From Amanita rubescens (taxonomy: Eukaryota; Basidiomycota; Agaricomycetes; Agaricales; Amanitaceae): a DNA stretch of 64,000 nt. The DNA lies in NCBI GenBank assembly GCA_015039365.1, contig WION01000104.1, positions 92,600-156,599 on the forward strand. Direction: 5' to 3'. The number at the start of each line of letters is the position of its first letter. The stretch's first letter is position 1. Under the pieces are notes generated by a model, which saw only the letters and a program-made list of their open reading frames with translations, searched no databases and was not told where the DNA came from. Shown piece after piece: positions 20,061-29,527 of this stretch. The position numbers were made by a program, and so were the translations under genes.

Positions 20061-20492
20061 TGTTACGTTTGTTCGTTCACTGGTAAGTCAAGCTTATCAG
20101 GTACCGTAGGTTCCTCAAGGGAGTTCCGGCACTTAAGAATGTTCAAAGAATAGGGGTGTTATCGGATAAGTCCTCAAGGGAGCTTAGACGATAACGAGAC
20201 AGATTTTGACTGTTAAAACTAGACTGAGGTCTAGTTGTATATTTGCGTATTTATATACTGTACAAGGTATATACACAAATATGGTAAGTATGAATGCATG
20301 TGATAACGAAATGGTCGCATGTGATAATGAAACAGTTTACATGTGATAATCAACATGCATGTGATAAAATGAAATAGCATATGATAAACGATGAATGTTC
20401 CAGAAGGAACGCATATGCAAATAATGACGTAGGAGGGATAAATGAAGATGATAAGATAAGAAAAAGATAGGCCATGACGTACGTTTGTAACA
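20061..20492 (-). repeat. 5' LTR of B with promoter motif array
   Basis: It is 432 bp, TGTTACG to TGTAACA. On the minus strand, upstream of TATATAAAT, there are about five or six repeats of a TTATCACATG-type motif (reverse of CATGTGATAA). These combine an E-box-like CACATG with a GATA/TTATC core. One ~18-bp unit is present here and missing in 10081-10493. Confidence 0.88.
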
Positions 20493-22575
20493 GAAGAGGA
20501 TTATGACAAGATCACGATTAATCGCTACTCTCCAGCTCAACAAATGGAACACAAGTACAACACCGATCAGAAGGAAATCACGCTACCTCCTGAGTATCTC
20601 GAATGGAAAGAGATATTTGAAAAACAAGCGTCAGAATGATTCCCAGAACGCAGATCATGGGATCACGCAATTGAACTTCACGAAGATTTTGTACCAAAGA
20701 AAGGGAAGATCTACCCAATATCACCATTACAACAGAATACGCTTGACGAATGGATCAAAGAACAACTAACTAAAGGATACATACGACCATCTAAATCTCC
20801 ACAGGCAGCGCCATTCTTCTATGTCAAAAAGAAGGATAGTAAAACACTCAGACCCTGCCAAGACTACCAATATTTGAACGAACACACAAAACCAAACTCT
20901 TACCCCCTACCACTTATATCTGATCTGATGTTGCAACTTAAAGGATCGCAATACTTTACAAAACTGGACATCAGATGGGGATACAACAATGTTCGTATCA
21001 AAGAAGGAGACAAATGGAAAGCCGCATTTATCACAAATAAAGGACTATTCGAACCGACGGTTATGTTCTTTGGATTACGCGATTCACCTGCAACATTTCA
21101 AGCTATGATGGACAATTATTTTAGGGACTTCATGAACGAAGGATGGATCGCCATCTACATGGACAACATCTTGATACACGCGCACAATAAAGAAGAACTC
21201 GAGAAAAGAACAAGACTAGTGCTAGCAAAACTAAAAGAACATGATCTTTACCTGAAACTTGAAAAATGCAAATTTGCTGCCGAAGAAGTTGACTTCTTAG
21301 GCATGATAATCACTAAAGACACAATAAAAATGGACCCAATAAAACTCACTGGAATCAGAGACTGGCCCCCTCCGACTACAGTTAAACAAGTACGCTCGTT
21401 TCTTGGATTTGGAAATTACTACAGACGTTTCATATCCGGAATCGCGCACCTCGCACGACCCCTTCACGACCTAACAAAGAAAAACAAAATATGGGAATGG
21501 ACACTAGAATGTCAAGTCGCCTTCGATTCGCTAAAAGAAAGCTTTGTAACAGCACCAGTACTAAAGACGCCTGATGTCAATCAACCTTTCATACTCGAAA
21601 CGGACGCATCTAAATGGGCTGTTGGAGCCGCCTTAATGCAGAAAGACGAAAATGGAGACTTACACCCTTGTGGATATCTCTCACACGCACTTACGCCTAC
21701 TGAACGAAACTGGCAAATCTACGACCGAGAACTCTTTGCCATAATTTACGCACTTGACGAATGGAAATACCTACTGCTTGGAGCAGAACACACACTCACT
21801 ATACACTGCGATCACAAAAACTTAACTTACTACCGTGCACCACAACACCTTACAGCACGACAAGCAAGATGGTGGAATAATCTCTCAATAAGATATAAAT
21901 AATTACCATTTAATCCACATACCTGGAGCAAAATTAACTCAAGCGGATGCCTTATCCCACCAACCTGATCATACCAACGGAGAAGAAGATGACGAAACAG
22001 TCACAATGCTCCCGGACTCACTATTCATTCAAGTCATCGCTGAAGATCTCCGAGATCAAGTAAAGAACGCAACTCAAACTGACGAGTTTGCCGAAACCAT
22101 TAGAAGATGCTTAAAGGAGAAAGGAACAGCACCCCTCCACACAGCAATCACTGATTGGACCGAAGACAATGGAATTATTCTATTTAAAAACAAAGCATAT
22201 GTTCCAATGGACTCCAATCTTCGCCGATCTATTATCAAAGAATACCATGAAGCACCGAGTGCAGGACACCCTGGATTCTTCAAAACACTTAGCCTCTTAA
22301 GGGAACACTATTGGTGGCCAAGAATGACAACACTCGTCAAAAGTTTTATCGACAGATGTCTTACCTGTCAACAGATGAAACCTAATACACACCCCACCGC
22401 TGCACCCTTAATGCCGATCAAATCCCATGTGCACCGACCATTTCAACAGATTACTATGGATTTCATCACCGATCTACCACTTAGTGACAGTTTTGATTCT
22501 ATCTTTGTCATGGTCGACCAAGGACTTTCAAAGGGAGTAATTCTATGTCCCTGTAATAAAACCATTACATCAGCC

Positions 22576-23280
22576 TGTTGAACTTATAATATACGATATA
22601 CATACAGTATATAGTAAATATAAGTGATATCATTAGTTTACACTAACTAATGTAATAACGCTCAGTTACTTACTCGTCTCTCAACCAATCATAATAATGG
22701 ATGATTGAGTGTGAGATAATATATTGACATGAGAATATATTCGACATATTCTCATACTCATTTACCAATCATAATAGTGGATGATTGATGATGAGAACAT
22801 ATTCTGACATGAGAATATCCTAGCGATATTCCCATAAGATCATCCAATCATAATAGTGGAACTATTGATGATGTGAATATATGTTGACATGAGAATAGAA
22901 GACATATATACGTTATGGTTATCGACCTATCACATTGAAGATTGATAATGTGATGAGTCAGTCAATATAATTGATGAGTCAAGTGCTGTGCAAAGCTATG
23001 CATTGCTATACAATAGCTGTGTATTGCTGTGGAATGACGCCTTATGAGTCAAATACTTGTGACTCATACTGATAAGACTCTTTGTACTTATTTGTAGTTT
23101 AGTAGTATATAAACTGTACTCTAGTAGCGTCAATCCTTATCCTATTATCCTCTCTACTGTCTACTGTTGAGCCCCAGCTCCAGTAAGCTCTTAACAACTC
23201 CACACCACACTCGGTAAGTAGTACATTCTATGTACTAGACTGCGCTGCTCGCTAGGGACTTGTTACCCCTAGTTTCAACA
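22576..23280 (+). mobile_element. Solo LTR inserted in A2 integrase
   Basis: A 705-bp insertion starts TGTTGAAC, ends TTTCAACA and is flanked by the exact 5-bp duplication CAGCC (22571-22575 and 23281-23285). A1 keeps the uninterrupted site. A TATATAAA box lies near 23105-23113. It contains three ~80-bp direct repeats (see next entry). TG...CA ends, a 5-bp duplication and no internal genes identify a solo LTR of a family different from A and B. Confidence 0.92.
22684..22910 (+). repeat. Three ~80-bp direct repeats within the solo LTR
   Basis: Units start near 22684, 22764 and 22843. Each opens with CCAATCATAATARTGG and contains ATTGATGATG-like and TTGACATGAGAATA motifs. The copies are imperfect. 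Their position upstream of the TATA box suggests enhancer-like repeats. Confidence 0.75.
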
Positions 23281-24198
23281 CAGCCAAAACCGCCGACCTC
23301 TACATCAAAGAAGTTTTCAAGAACTTCGGATTACCAGACATCATGATATCTGACAGAGGACCGCAATTTGCAGCAAAAGTCTTCAAAGGGATAACCAGTG
23401 CACTTCAGATCAAACATAAGATGAGCACCACCTTTCACCCTCAAACAGATGGACAAACGGAACGCTATAATGCCGTACTTGAAGTATACCTCCGCATATT
23501 CTGCACTTACGAACCAGACAAATGGAACAAGATACTTCCCATCGCACAATTCGCTCATAATTCTAGAACGCATGAAGAACTGAAACAATCACCGTTCTAT
23601 CTCATGTATGGATCAAACCCTGTGGCGTTACCCCAGGTTACAGAACAATCAGCTACCCCTGTAGCAGACGAACAAATCAGACTCCTGATCAAAGCAAGAG
23701 AAGAAGCTCTGGCAGCACACAACCTTGCACGCCTCAAAATGGCACAAAGAACGATGAAACACTCTAAACCATTCAAAGAAGGAGAAAAGGTTTGGCTAGA
23801 TTCCAAGAACCTACGCATTCCTTATCAATCACGTAAACTCACACCTAAACGAGAAGGACCCTTCAAGATAAAGAAAGTCTTAGGACCTGTCACCTATCAA
23901 TTAGACTTACCGAAACAATGGAAGATACACAGCGTTTTCCATGCATGTCTACTATCACCATTCAAAGAAACAGAATTCCATGGACCTAATGATACACGTC
24001 CACCACCCGATCTAATAGAAGGATCAGAAGAATATGAAATAGAAGCTATTCTCGCACACCGAAAGATCGGACGTCAATTACAGTTTCTCATCAAATGGAA
24101 AGGCTATGTATACAAGCGAAAACACTTGGGAACCCCAAAGGAACTTGTCAAACGCCGAGGATATCCTTGACGAATATAAGAAATGTAGGAAACTCTGA

Positions 24199-24990
24199 AT
24201 GAGCAAAGATTACACCTACAACATCCAGAAACTACCTATGAACAATGGAATCAACCAAGAGCTCACCAACGATCTCGCCCACAACGACGAGAGCGCCATC
24301 ACCAGATCCCCTCCAACACTCAGTCTTTACCCAGACGACGACAGTAGCAAGAATGCCAAACTCTCACCTACACCCGCTAATCCGAATGCTGACGGAAAAC
24401 CAATGCTCACCGAACCCAGGACATCCAGACCACGCCTCATTCCTTATGACAGCACTTCAGATTCTGACAAAGAGAATCAATCTGATGGTTCACCCGGAGC
24501 AAGCACTACTAAGAATCCTCACGATACCACAGAAGATCCAGATAATGGAGGACTTGATGAAGATGCAAGGAGAACTCACAAAATACTTGCGAACATGCGA
24601 AAAGTATATCACAACCCCAATTCTTTCGTGGACAACGAAGAACCAGCTTGTAATCTTTGTAACAGAAGCGATGATAACAATGAAAATGGCCCTAACGATC
24701 GTCAAGTCATGGCAGACATCACTCCCTCTGAACCTACGACAATCTTTACAACATTCGTCGACCATAACAGCTTGGCTCTCATGCGAAAGACTATTGACGA
24801 TATTAGACGACTTTCCGGCTTGCCAATCAATGCTCAAGAACTGGAACGACTTACCAGACTCTGGCGCATTCTATCTGATGCAAGACTCACCAAGGCCATC
24901 CCTACGACGACAATGAGGCTCGCCACAACCTCGATACCTAGGAGGACACCGCATATTGTTGTTGCAGTCAACAACGTAGAGGAGAGCTAG
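24199..24990 (+). CDS. A2 accessory ORF, ORF3a counterpart (deleted C-terminus)
   Basis: A 263-aa frame aligns with the first ~215 residues of the A1 long accessory ORF and then jumps to the last ~30 codons before the LTR. The jump removes ~1 kb relative to A1; short shared sequence around ATC is present at the join. The start ATG overlaps the end of pol (TGAATGAGC), a layout compatible with termination-reinitiation. The conserved core is LMRKTIDDI through RLTRLWRILSDARL. Confidence 0.5.
   Translation: MSKDYTYNIQKLPMNNGINQELTNDLAHNDESAITRSPPTLSLYPDDDSSKNAKLSPTPANPNADGKPMLTEPRTSRPRLIPYDSTSDSDKENQSDGSPGASTTKNPHDTTEDPDNGGLDEDARRTHKILANMRKVYHNPNSFVDNEEPACNLCNRSDDNNENGPNDRQVMADITPSEPTTIFTTFVDHNSLALMRKTIDDIRRLSGLPINAQELERLTRLWRILSDARLTKAIPTTTMRLATTSIPRRTPHIVVAVNNVEES
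24245..24916 (+). CDS. A2 accessory ORF, ORF3b counterpart
   Basis: This 223-aa ATG-initiated ORF lies in a different frame from 24199-24990, which it overlaps completely. It matches A1 ORF3b along its length (ALQILTKRI, LTIPQKI, SWQTSLPLNLR, NWNDLPDSGAF). The frame has stayed open although the rest of A2 is full of lesions. Confidence 0.5.
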   Translation: MESTKSSPTISPTTTRAPSPDPLQHSVFTQTTTVARMPNSHLHPLIRMLTENQCSPNPGHPDHASFLMTALQILTKRINLMVHPEQALLRILTIPQKIQIMEDLMKMQGELTKYLRTCEKYITTPILSWTTKNQLVIFVTEAMITMKMALTIVKSWQTSLPLNLRQSLQHSSTITAWLSCERLLTILDDFPACQSMLKNWNDLPDSGAFYLMQDSPRPSLRRQ

Positions 24991-25515
24991 TGTTACAAAC
25001 ACGGTACAGACTCCTACATTATGATTACATGACACGTCGGACATGCTTACTTTTTCATATATGCCTATCCCTCGCCCAATCCCCATTATGTTCATCACAT
25101 ACGGACTACCTCGTTCTCTTATCAATCCCCATTCCGAAGTTTACCCTATGCCCAACCCCTTGTTCATACACGTACCATCCCTTATGCCCCCTGTTCCACC
25201 TATACTTGCTATTGCCTTTGTTCTACTTACAATACAGCTGTGTTTCTGTACATGTATATAAACCGATGTACTGTAACGTCGAACCTTAAGTTCAACTTAG
25301 TTTGTTCTTGTCAATATCATCTCATCTCGCCTAAAGAACGTCGTACACACTCCGTTCATTATTGCTCTCAAGTATAAGACTTCTTCTAGTGCCATCGTCT
25401 TACTACTTAGCTTATTTGTTCACCTATTGTTTGACTTGTCCATTGGACTTAGTCTACTTTGTCAAGCGCTCATAGTGTGGACACATTGTAGGTGGAGATT
25501 GACGTGATCATAACA
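24991..25515 (+). repeat. 3' LTR of A2
   Basis: TGTTACAAAC to CATAACA, 525 bp, in the opposite orientation to the A1 LTRs. It keeps the TATA box near 25255-25262 and the hairpin region, with many substitutions against A1. Confidence 0.9.
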
Positions 25516-25521
25516 GGCTCT

Positions 25522-25724
25522 TGTTAGTTCTGGGTTTTTTATAGCAGAAGTTGAAGACAATTACAACGACAGAATACCAAATAGTTACATAGTTAAATGT
25601 ACACCCTACCATAGGCCAGTGGCCCAATGGGGTATAAACAAGGATTAAAAATAAAAATAAAATAAAAAAGAGAGAACAGTGGCTGTGCCACTGAAAAAAG
25701 ATGTGATGTGACACATTTGTAACA
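25522..25724 (-). repeat. Short LTR-like fragment
   Basis: It runs TGTTAG...TGTAACA. Its right third (GAGAGAA..GTGGCTGTG..AAAAGATGT) resembles the end of the LTR at 1-333. The flanking pentamers do not match. The following ~265 bases to the COG4 stop hold nothing I recognise. Confidence 0.45.
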
Positions 25725-25990
25725 CTACTGAGGTAATAACACTATGGTACTGGCATTGATATTGTAGTAATGGTGTCGTGATAGTGCACAATTGTTTCAT
25801 GATCGTTGGGTCTCAGACTGACAATACTCCAACAGCTTGTACATATATATACCAGTCATTGATATGTCATTGTGGTAGAGTTGGGCTGCTTACAGTTACA
25901 AACATGAACATGCATGGCTTCAAATAAGTATGTCTCACAAGTCACATAACACCTATAAATTTCACCATCTCCAGAATTGTACAGCAACAA

Positions 25991-28615
25991 TCATGTCTTA
26001 AGGCTAACAACAGCTTTGGCTTCATGAAGACTAAGCTTCCATGGGATACCAGAACTACTGTAGAATTCAGCCACATCTTCCTGCTGAATCTATTGTCAAA
26101 ATAAATTCATAGTGAGAGTGAAATCAACTTGCATGATCAAGATTCACTAAAATAGAGATCTGCTGCAGTCGAGAAAACTTCTCACGGACATGACCATAAG
26201 CAACTTGAGAAGATAAATATGATATGATTGAGCGTAGGTCACGGTCGAAACGCATAGCCCCGAGCTAAAGATCTCCAGTCAGGACAGCGAAAAATAAGCG
26301 AAAGAAACTGAACAACCTACCTCATTGAATTTTATGCTGGTCGTCATCTTCTCAAGAGGTTGCGGCAACATTTCTACTGCCATTCCAAACACCATAGCGT
26401 AATTTCGTTCCATCAAACATTCCTCGAGCAACAATTTAGAATAAATATAATGATATCCAAATTGAACTACCTTGTAGCATTCAACAACAGTTTCCCATGC
26501 CCTGACGAAGCGTTTTCTCACATATTCTTGATTGTCTATTGTAGAATATGTTTCATCATCAAGAACATATGAAACACCTTTGAACACTTCAACAATTAGA
26601 TTACGCAACCTCGGTCGAAGAAGCTGGTTGAAAAGCATATCCAGTCCTACCTGAAGGATAATGAGAATGAAAGATAACTGATGCTAGCAGCATACTCACC
26701 CTCAGAGTAGACTGTATACGGCTCTTTAATGTCAGAAAAGAACCGAGATATTGCTTGACAAGTGCTTGGCGTTCTACATCGAAATACCTGTACAAAGTAG
26801 AATCTCCTATAACGTCATCAACTAAAGATTGCAGGTGCGACTCTGAGACATCTAGATCGTTAAGAATGATCTAGTATATTGAACGTGCAGGCATCAGGTC
26901 AGGAAAAAACAACTTACAGTTAACGAGACTCGGCCTTCCCGCTCAGTCTTATCCATCCGAGACGTATGCCCGACAGATTCGTCCAACCTTTTTCTAAAAA
27001 CGCCGACGTAATTATGGTCCATGGCTTCACGCAAGCCTTCTAGCGTCTGTCTTGTTCGGCTGATAGAGCCCATCGACAATAACCTTTTAATTACCACCTT
27101 TAACACATAAAACACATCATCAGGGATTGTGGTGGTCGGTGTGGTTTGGGTACTATCAGAAATGGCAAGACGATGAGCCTTGTCACGTCAGCATCGCCAA
27201 TTAGTGGTAGAGTAATGAACACAACCTTATTGATAATACAACACAAATACCAAGTCTCAAGTGGGATATAATATGCCGCGACCAATTGCTCGAATAGCTG
27301 ATGCGAACAAGTTGAGCTCAATTCACGCCCTATCTCACCTGTCGGTGTAGATATTATTCTTTGATCCGATGGTCCTTCTTCATCAACCTAACAGTTCTGA
27401 CGCTCCTATGGTCATCTAATAAGAGTATTTGAATAGACATACGTTGAGCGTTTCGGCTATGAAAAGTTCAAATAGATTCCAGCGGCCGACCATCATAGCT
27501 ATCTCCGAGATAATTTTGTCAACGTCTCGTGGGTCCAAGGCAAGTGAACCTTGATATAAAGCAATTTGTGATACCTTGAATTTAACATTGCGCTCTTGTT
27601 CCCAAATTTTTATCAGGTTTTCCACCATTTGGTCGCATTCGCTTAAAAGATACTTTAAGACCATTCGCATTTTTCCTTTTCCATAGTACTTGTCGACAAC
27701 AGGTTGATGCTGATTAATGACTATCGCGATGTTCTCCAGTAATGTCGCAAAGGACGTCGCTTGGTAGTGAGGAGAGCTAATGAAATATATTTCTAGAGGA
27801 ATTGGACATGTGAAGGGGACTCACCCGTTATCCATTCCATTCGAAATCCTTGACCGGACGAGTTCCACGATAAAACGTGAATAAATCTCAAGACCTTCCA
27901 CTTCCCAGCCAATCGCAGGGAACAATTTGAAAAACCGACTTATAGATGAAGAGTCAAGTGACCGAGAGGCTTGCCGAAAATTATGCTTGAATATGTCCAG
28001 CAATTGTTCTCTAGAACCCTGTAGCTCTTGTGACGGTGGGAGATGATGGACCGCAGTAGGCTACCCAGGAGACGGTGAAATTGGCAATATCACAAATAGT
28101 TCTACGAACCACAACAGTCCCTGCGAATGGCCCACATAACACTTCTTGTTGTATGGACATGGCACGGCTACAATGCCTAGTTGCTGCTTCCCAGTCTTGG
28201 TTTTCTATAGACCTTTGAAGAGAATGTAAAGATGCCTTCACGGATGTGTCAGTTCAAGACAGTTAGTGGTTAAGTTACTGGCAACCTTCAAGTCCACTGT
28301 TTGCATGACATGCTCCCCGGCTTCTTTAACGCGACTCATCTCTTGCTCTATCACGAGAACACGCTGGCCAATACGCGCGGCGGTGGTCGCTGTAGTTGTT
28401 ACCCTGTCGTCGAGCATTTGGCTTTTCTGATGTACGATGTCGAACCCATTCCTGAGAGTCTTCAGCTGGTCAATGGAGTTCAACACCGGTTGCCTGTTTG
28501 CAAGCGATTCAGTTAACGAGTGAGAGAGTTGATCCTCTTCGAATTGATACTCGGAAATGCACGATAGTATTTCCGCTACGCTTGTCAGTGTCCTCAAATT
28601 CCTTTTAGTCCCCAT
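25991..28615 (-). CDS. COG4: Conserved oligomeric Golgi complex subunit 4
   Basis: This is a multi-exon gene for COG subunit 4, a part of the tether that captures retrograde intra-Golgi vesicles. The N-terminal exon from ATG 28615 is coiled coil. Then come an LHSLQRSIENQDWEAATRHC segment, an SRFFKLFPAIGWEVEGLE motif diagnostic of COG4, VVDKYYGKGKM, and a C-terminal helical region ending EDVAEFYSSSGIPWKL and LHEAKAVVSLKT. Introns are ~50 nt; the first joins DLK to ASLHSL across ~28218-28290. The C-terminal end matches the family, so the gene is complete. It starts 54 bases from the divergent UPF0538 gene. Confidence 0.9.
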
Positions 28616-28669
28616 GAATTAGAGAGATCGTGTCAACCAAACAACGATAAGCAACCGTGGCGAACTGCG
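28616..28669. promoter_or_regulatory. 54-bp divergent start-to-start gap (COG4 / UPF0538)
   Basis: The only sequence between the two opposite ATGs is 54 bp, so both promoters must share it or extend into the neighbouring coding sequence. No TATA box is visible. Confidence 0.6.
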
Positions 28670-29332
28670 ATGGCTGAGGTGCTAACTAGTGAAGTGCTGC
28701 CCAGAACTGACGCTACGATCACCGTTCGCGTCATCAAGTCGTTCGAATATCGGACCGAACGAAACTTGGTCTTACATCACATAAATTTGGAGAAAACGAC
28801 TGTTAGAGAACTGAAAGATATCGTTAATCGAGGTATCGAGATTTGAGTTTCAGAATGATAGTCGATTTGATATCCATAGCGATCCAATCTCTACCGTCAT
28901 GGAAAGCGTATCTCAATGTGACGTTAGGTATTCCAAATTCATGCTAACCAGAAGTAATCTTGACTACTCGATTTTCAGATACTCTCAAGCTCTACACCAA
29001 AGCCCATGGCGCCAAGGTGAGTGACCAGGCGGTCTGGCTTGGTACGGTGACAATAATATGCTATTAAAGACAACGAATTTGATTATTAACCTGGATCATG
29101 ATGACTGGATACTGGACGATGAAAGTGACATCCTCGCCGTCGTCGGTTTTGGTACGTTGATTCCACTCAGATCGTCTGCCACCAATCAGTGCATTAGAGA
29201 ATGAGACGGAAGTCAGCTATTTCAACAGAACTCAGTATAGTGCATTCAAGAAAAATCCAAGGGTGCGGTTGCTCAGTTTAGGACTTGTTCTATGGATAAC
29301 GTTTCCGGAAATAGACCAAGTGGGATCTCTAG
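28670..29332 (+). CDS. UPF0538 protein (C2orf76 homolog)
   Basis: Six exons were assembled by hand: 28670-28832, 28880-28927, 28979-29016, 29070-29151, 29198-29262 and 29315-29332. They sum to 414 nt, or 137 aa, with GT-AG introns of 46-53 nt. The protein reads TITVRVIKSFEYRT near the N terminus, an acidic DHDDWILDDES segment, ENETEVSYFN, and ends NPRTKWDL. This is the UPF0538 pattern (human C2orf76), a small conserved eukaryotic family of unknown function. The last exon is only 18 nt. It is divergent from COG4 and convergent with the DnaJ gene. Confidence 0.88.
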
Positions 29333-29421
29333 GAATGTGCGTCTCCATTTTTAACGCGTTGTATGCTTAAAACCGTGGATGGTTCGTTAATGAGAAAGGC
29401 CCTTGTAGTATATGCTTCCGC

Positions 29422-29449
29422 ACGTTTCCGGAAATAGACGAAGTAGGAT
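29422..29449 (+). repeat. Downstream echo of the UPF0538 last exon
   Basis: Twenty-eight bases repeat 29299-29326 with two changes. The repeat covers the last intron's acceptor and most of the terminal exon. It may be a decoy or alternative last exon, or a simple small duplication. Confidence 0.5.
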
Positions 29450-29527
29450 TGCGAGCAGAGTGGTATTATGCCAATGTATGTATCAATGTAAAATCTCTCT
29501 AAGGTGGATCAATGAATACATAGACAT

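Larger units (their letters stand above)
10081..20492 (-). mobile_element. Element B: degenerate Ty3/gypsy chromovirus
   Basis: It is bounded by LTRs at 10081-10493 (413 bp) and 20061-20492 (432 bp). These differ by roughly a dozen substitutions plus an ~18-bp repeat-unit indel, so it is older than A1. Gag and pol lie on the minus strand, and a purine-rich AGGAGAAGGG precedes the left LTR. The five bases outside each end (GGAGT left, GAAGA right) do not match, and the right end lies within A2's pol. The two ends therefore probably come from different insertions joined by recombination. Internal damage includes nonsense codons, a 23-bp duplication and a ~1.93-kb tandem duplication. Confidence 0.88.
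20493..24196 (+). pseudogene. A2 pol fragment, interrupted
   Basis: RT (YMDN in place of YMDD), RNase H and integrase match A1 closely. Breaks: no 5' part; TGA at 20637-20639 where A1 has CGA; a small insertion and frame change at ~21890-21900 that ends the RNase H frame; a solo LTR at 22576-23280 between the first and second catalytic Asp of integrase; and a frame change in the chromodomain near 24105. The Asp-to-Asn change in YMDD would by itself abolish reverse transcription. Confidence 0.9.
20493..25515 (+). mobile_element. Element A2: 5'-truncated A-family chromovirus
   Basis: It begins abruptly inside pol, between protease and RT, at the edge of B's LTR. It runs through integrase, chromodomain, a shortened accessory region, the purine tract GTAGAGGAGAG and a 525-bp 3' LTR (24991-25515). 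Its 5' LTR, gag and protease are absent from the window. A 705-bp solo LTR interrupts the integrase. About 1 kb of the accessory block present in A1 is deleted. Confidence 0.9.

Noticed and set aside
22684..22910. CRISPR-like array
   Set aside because: The ~80-bp direct repeats are imperfect, adjacent without spacers, and inside a fungal LTR.
22576..23280. Insertion in A2 first considered as an intron of integrase
   Set aside because: It has TG...CA ends and a 5-bp duplication, lacks splice signals in the right phase, and A1 is uninterrupted at the site.
24990..25289. 99-aa frame across the A2 LTR
   Set aside because: LTR-internal frame without conservation; the homologous LTRs in A1 have a different open pattern.
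1..25724. Bacterial or viral origin for the accessory ORFs, or an envelope gene
   Set aside because: The post-integrase ORFs show no signal peptide, transmembrane segment or fusion-peptide-like stretch, so an env-type gene is not supported.
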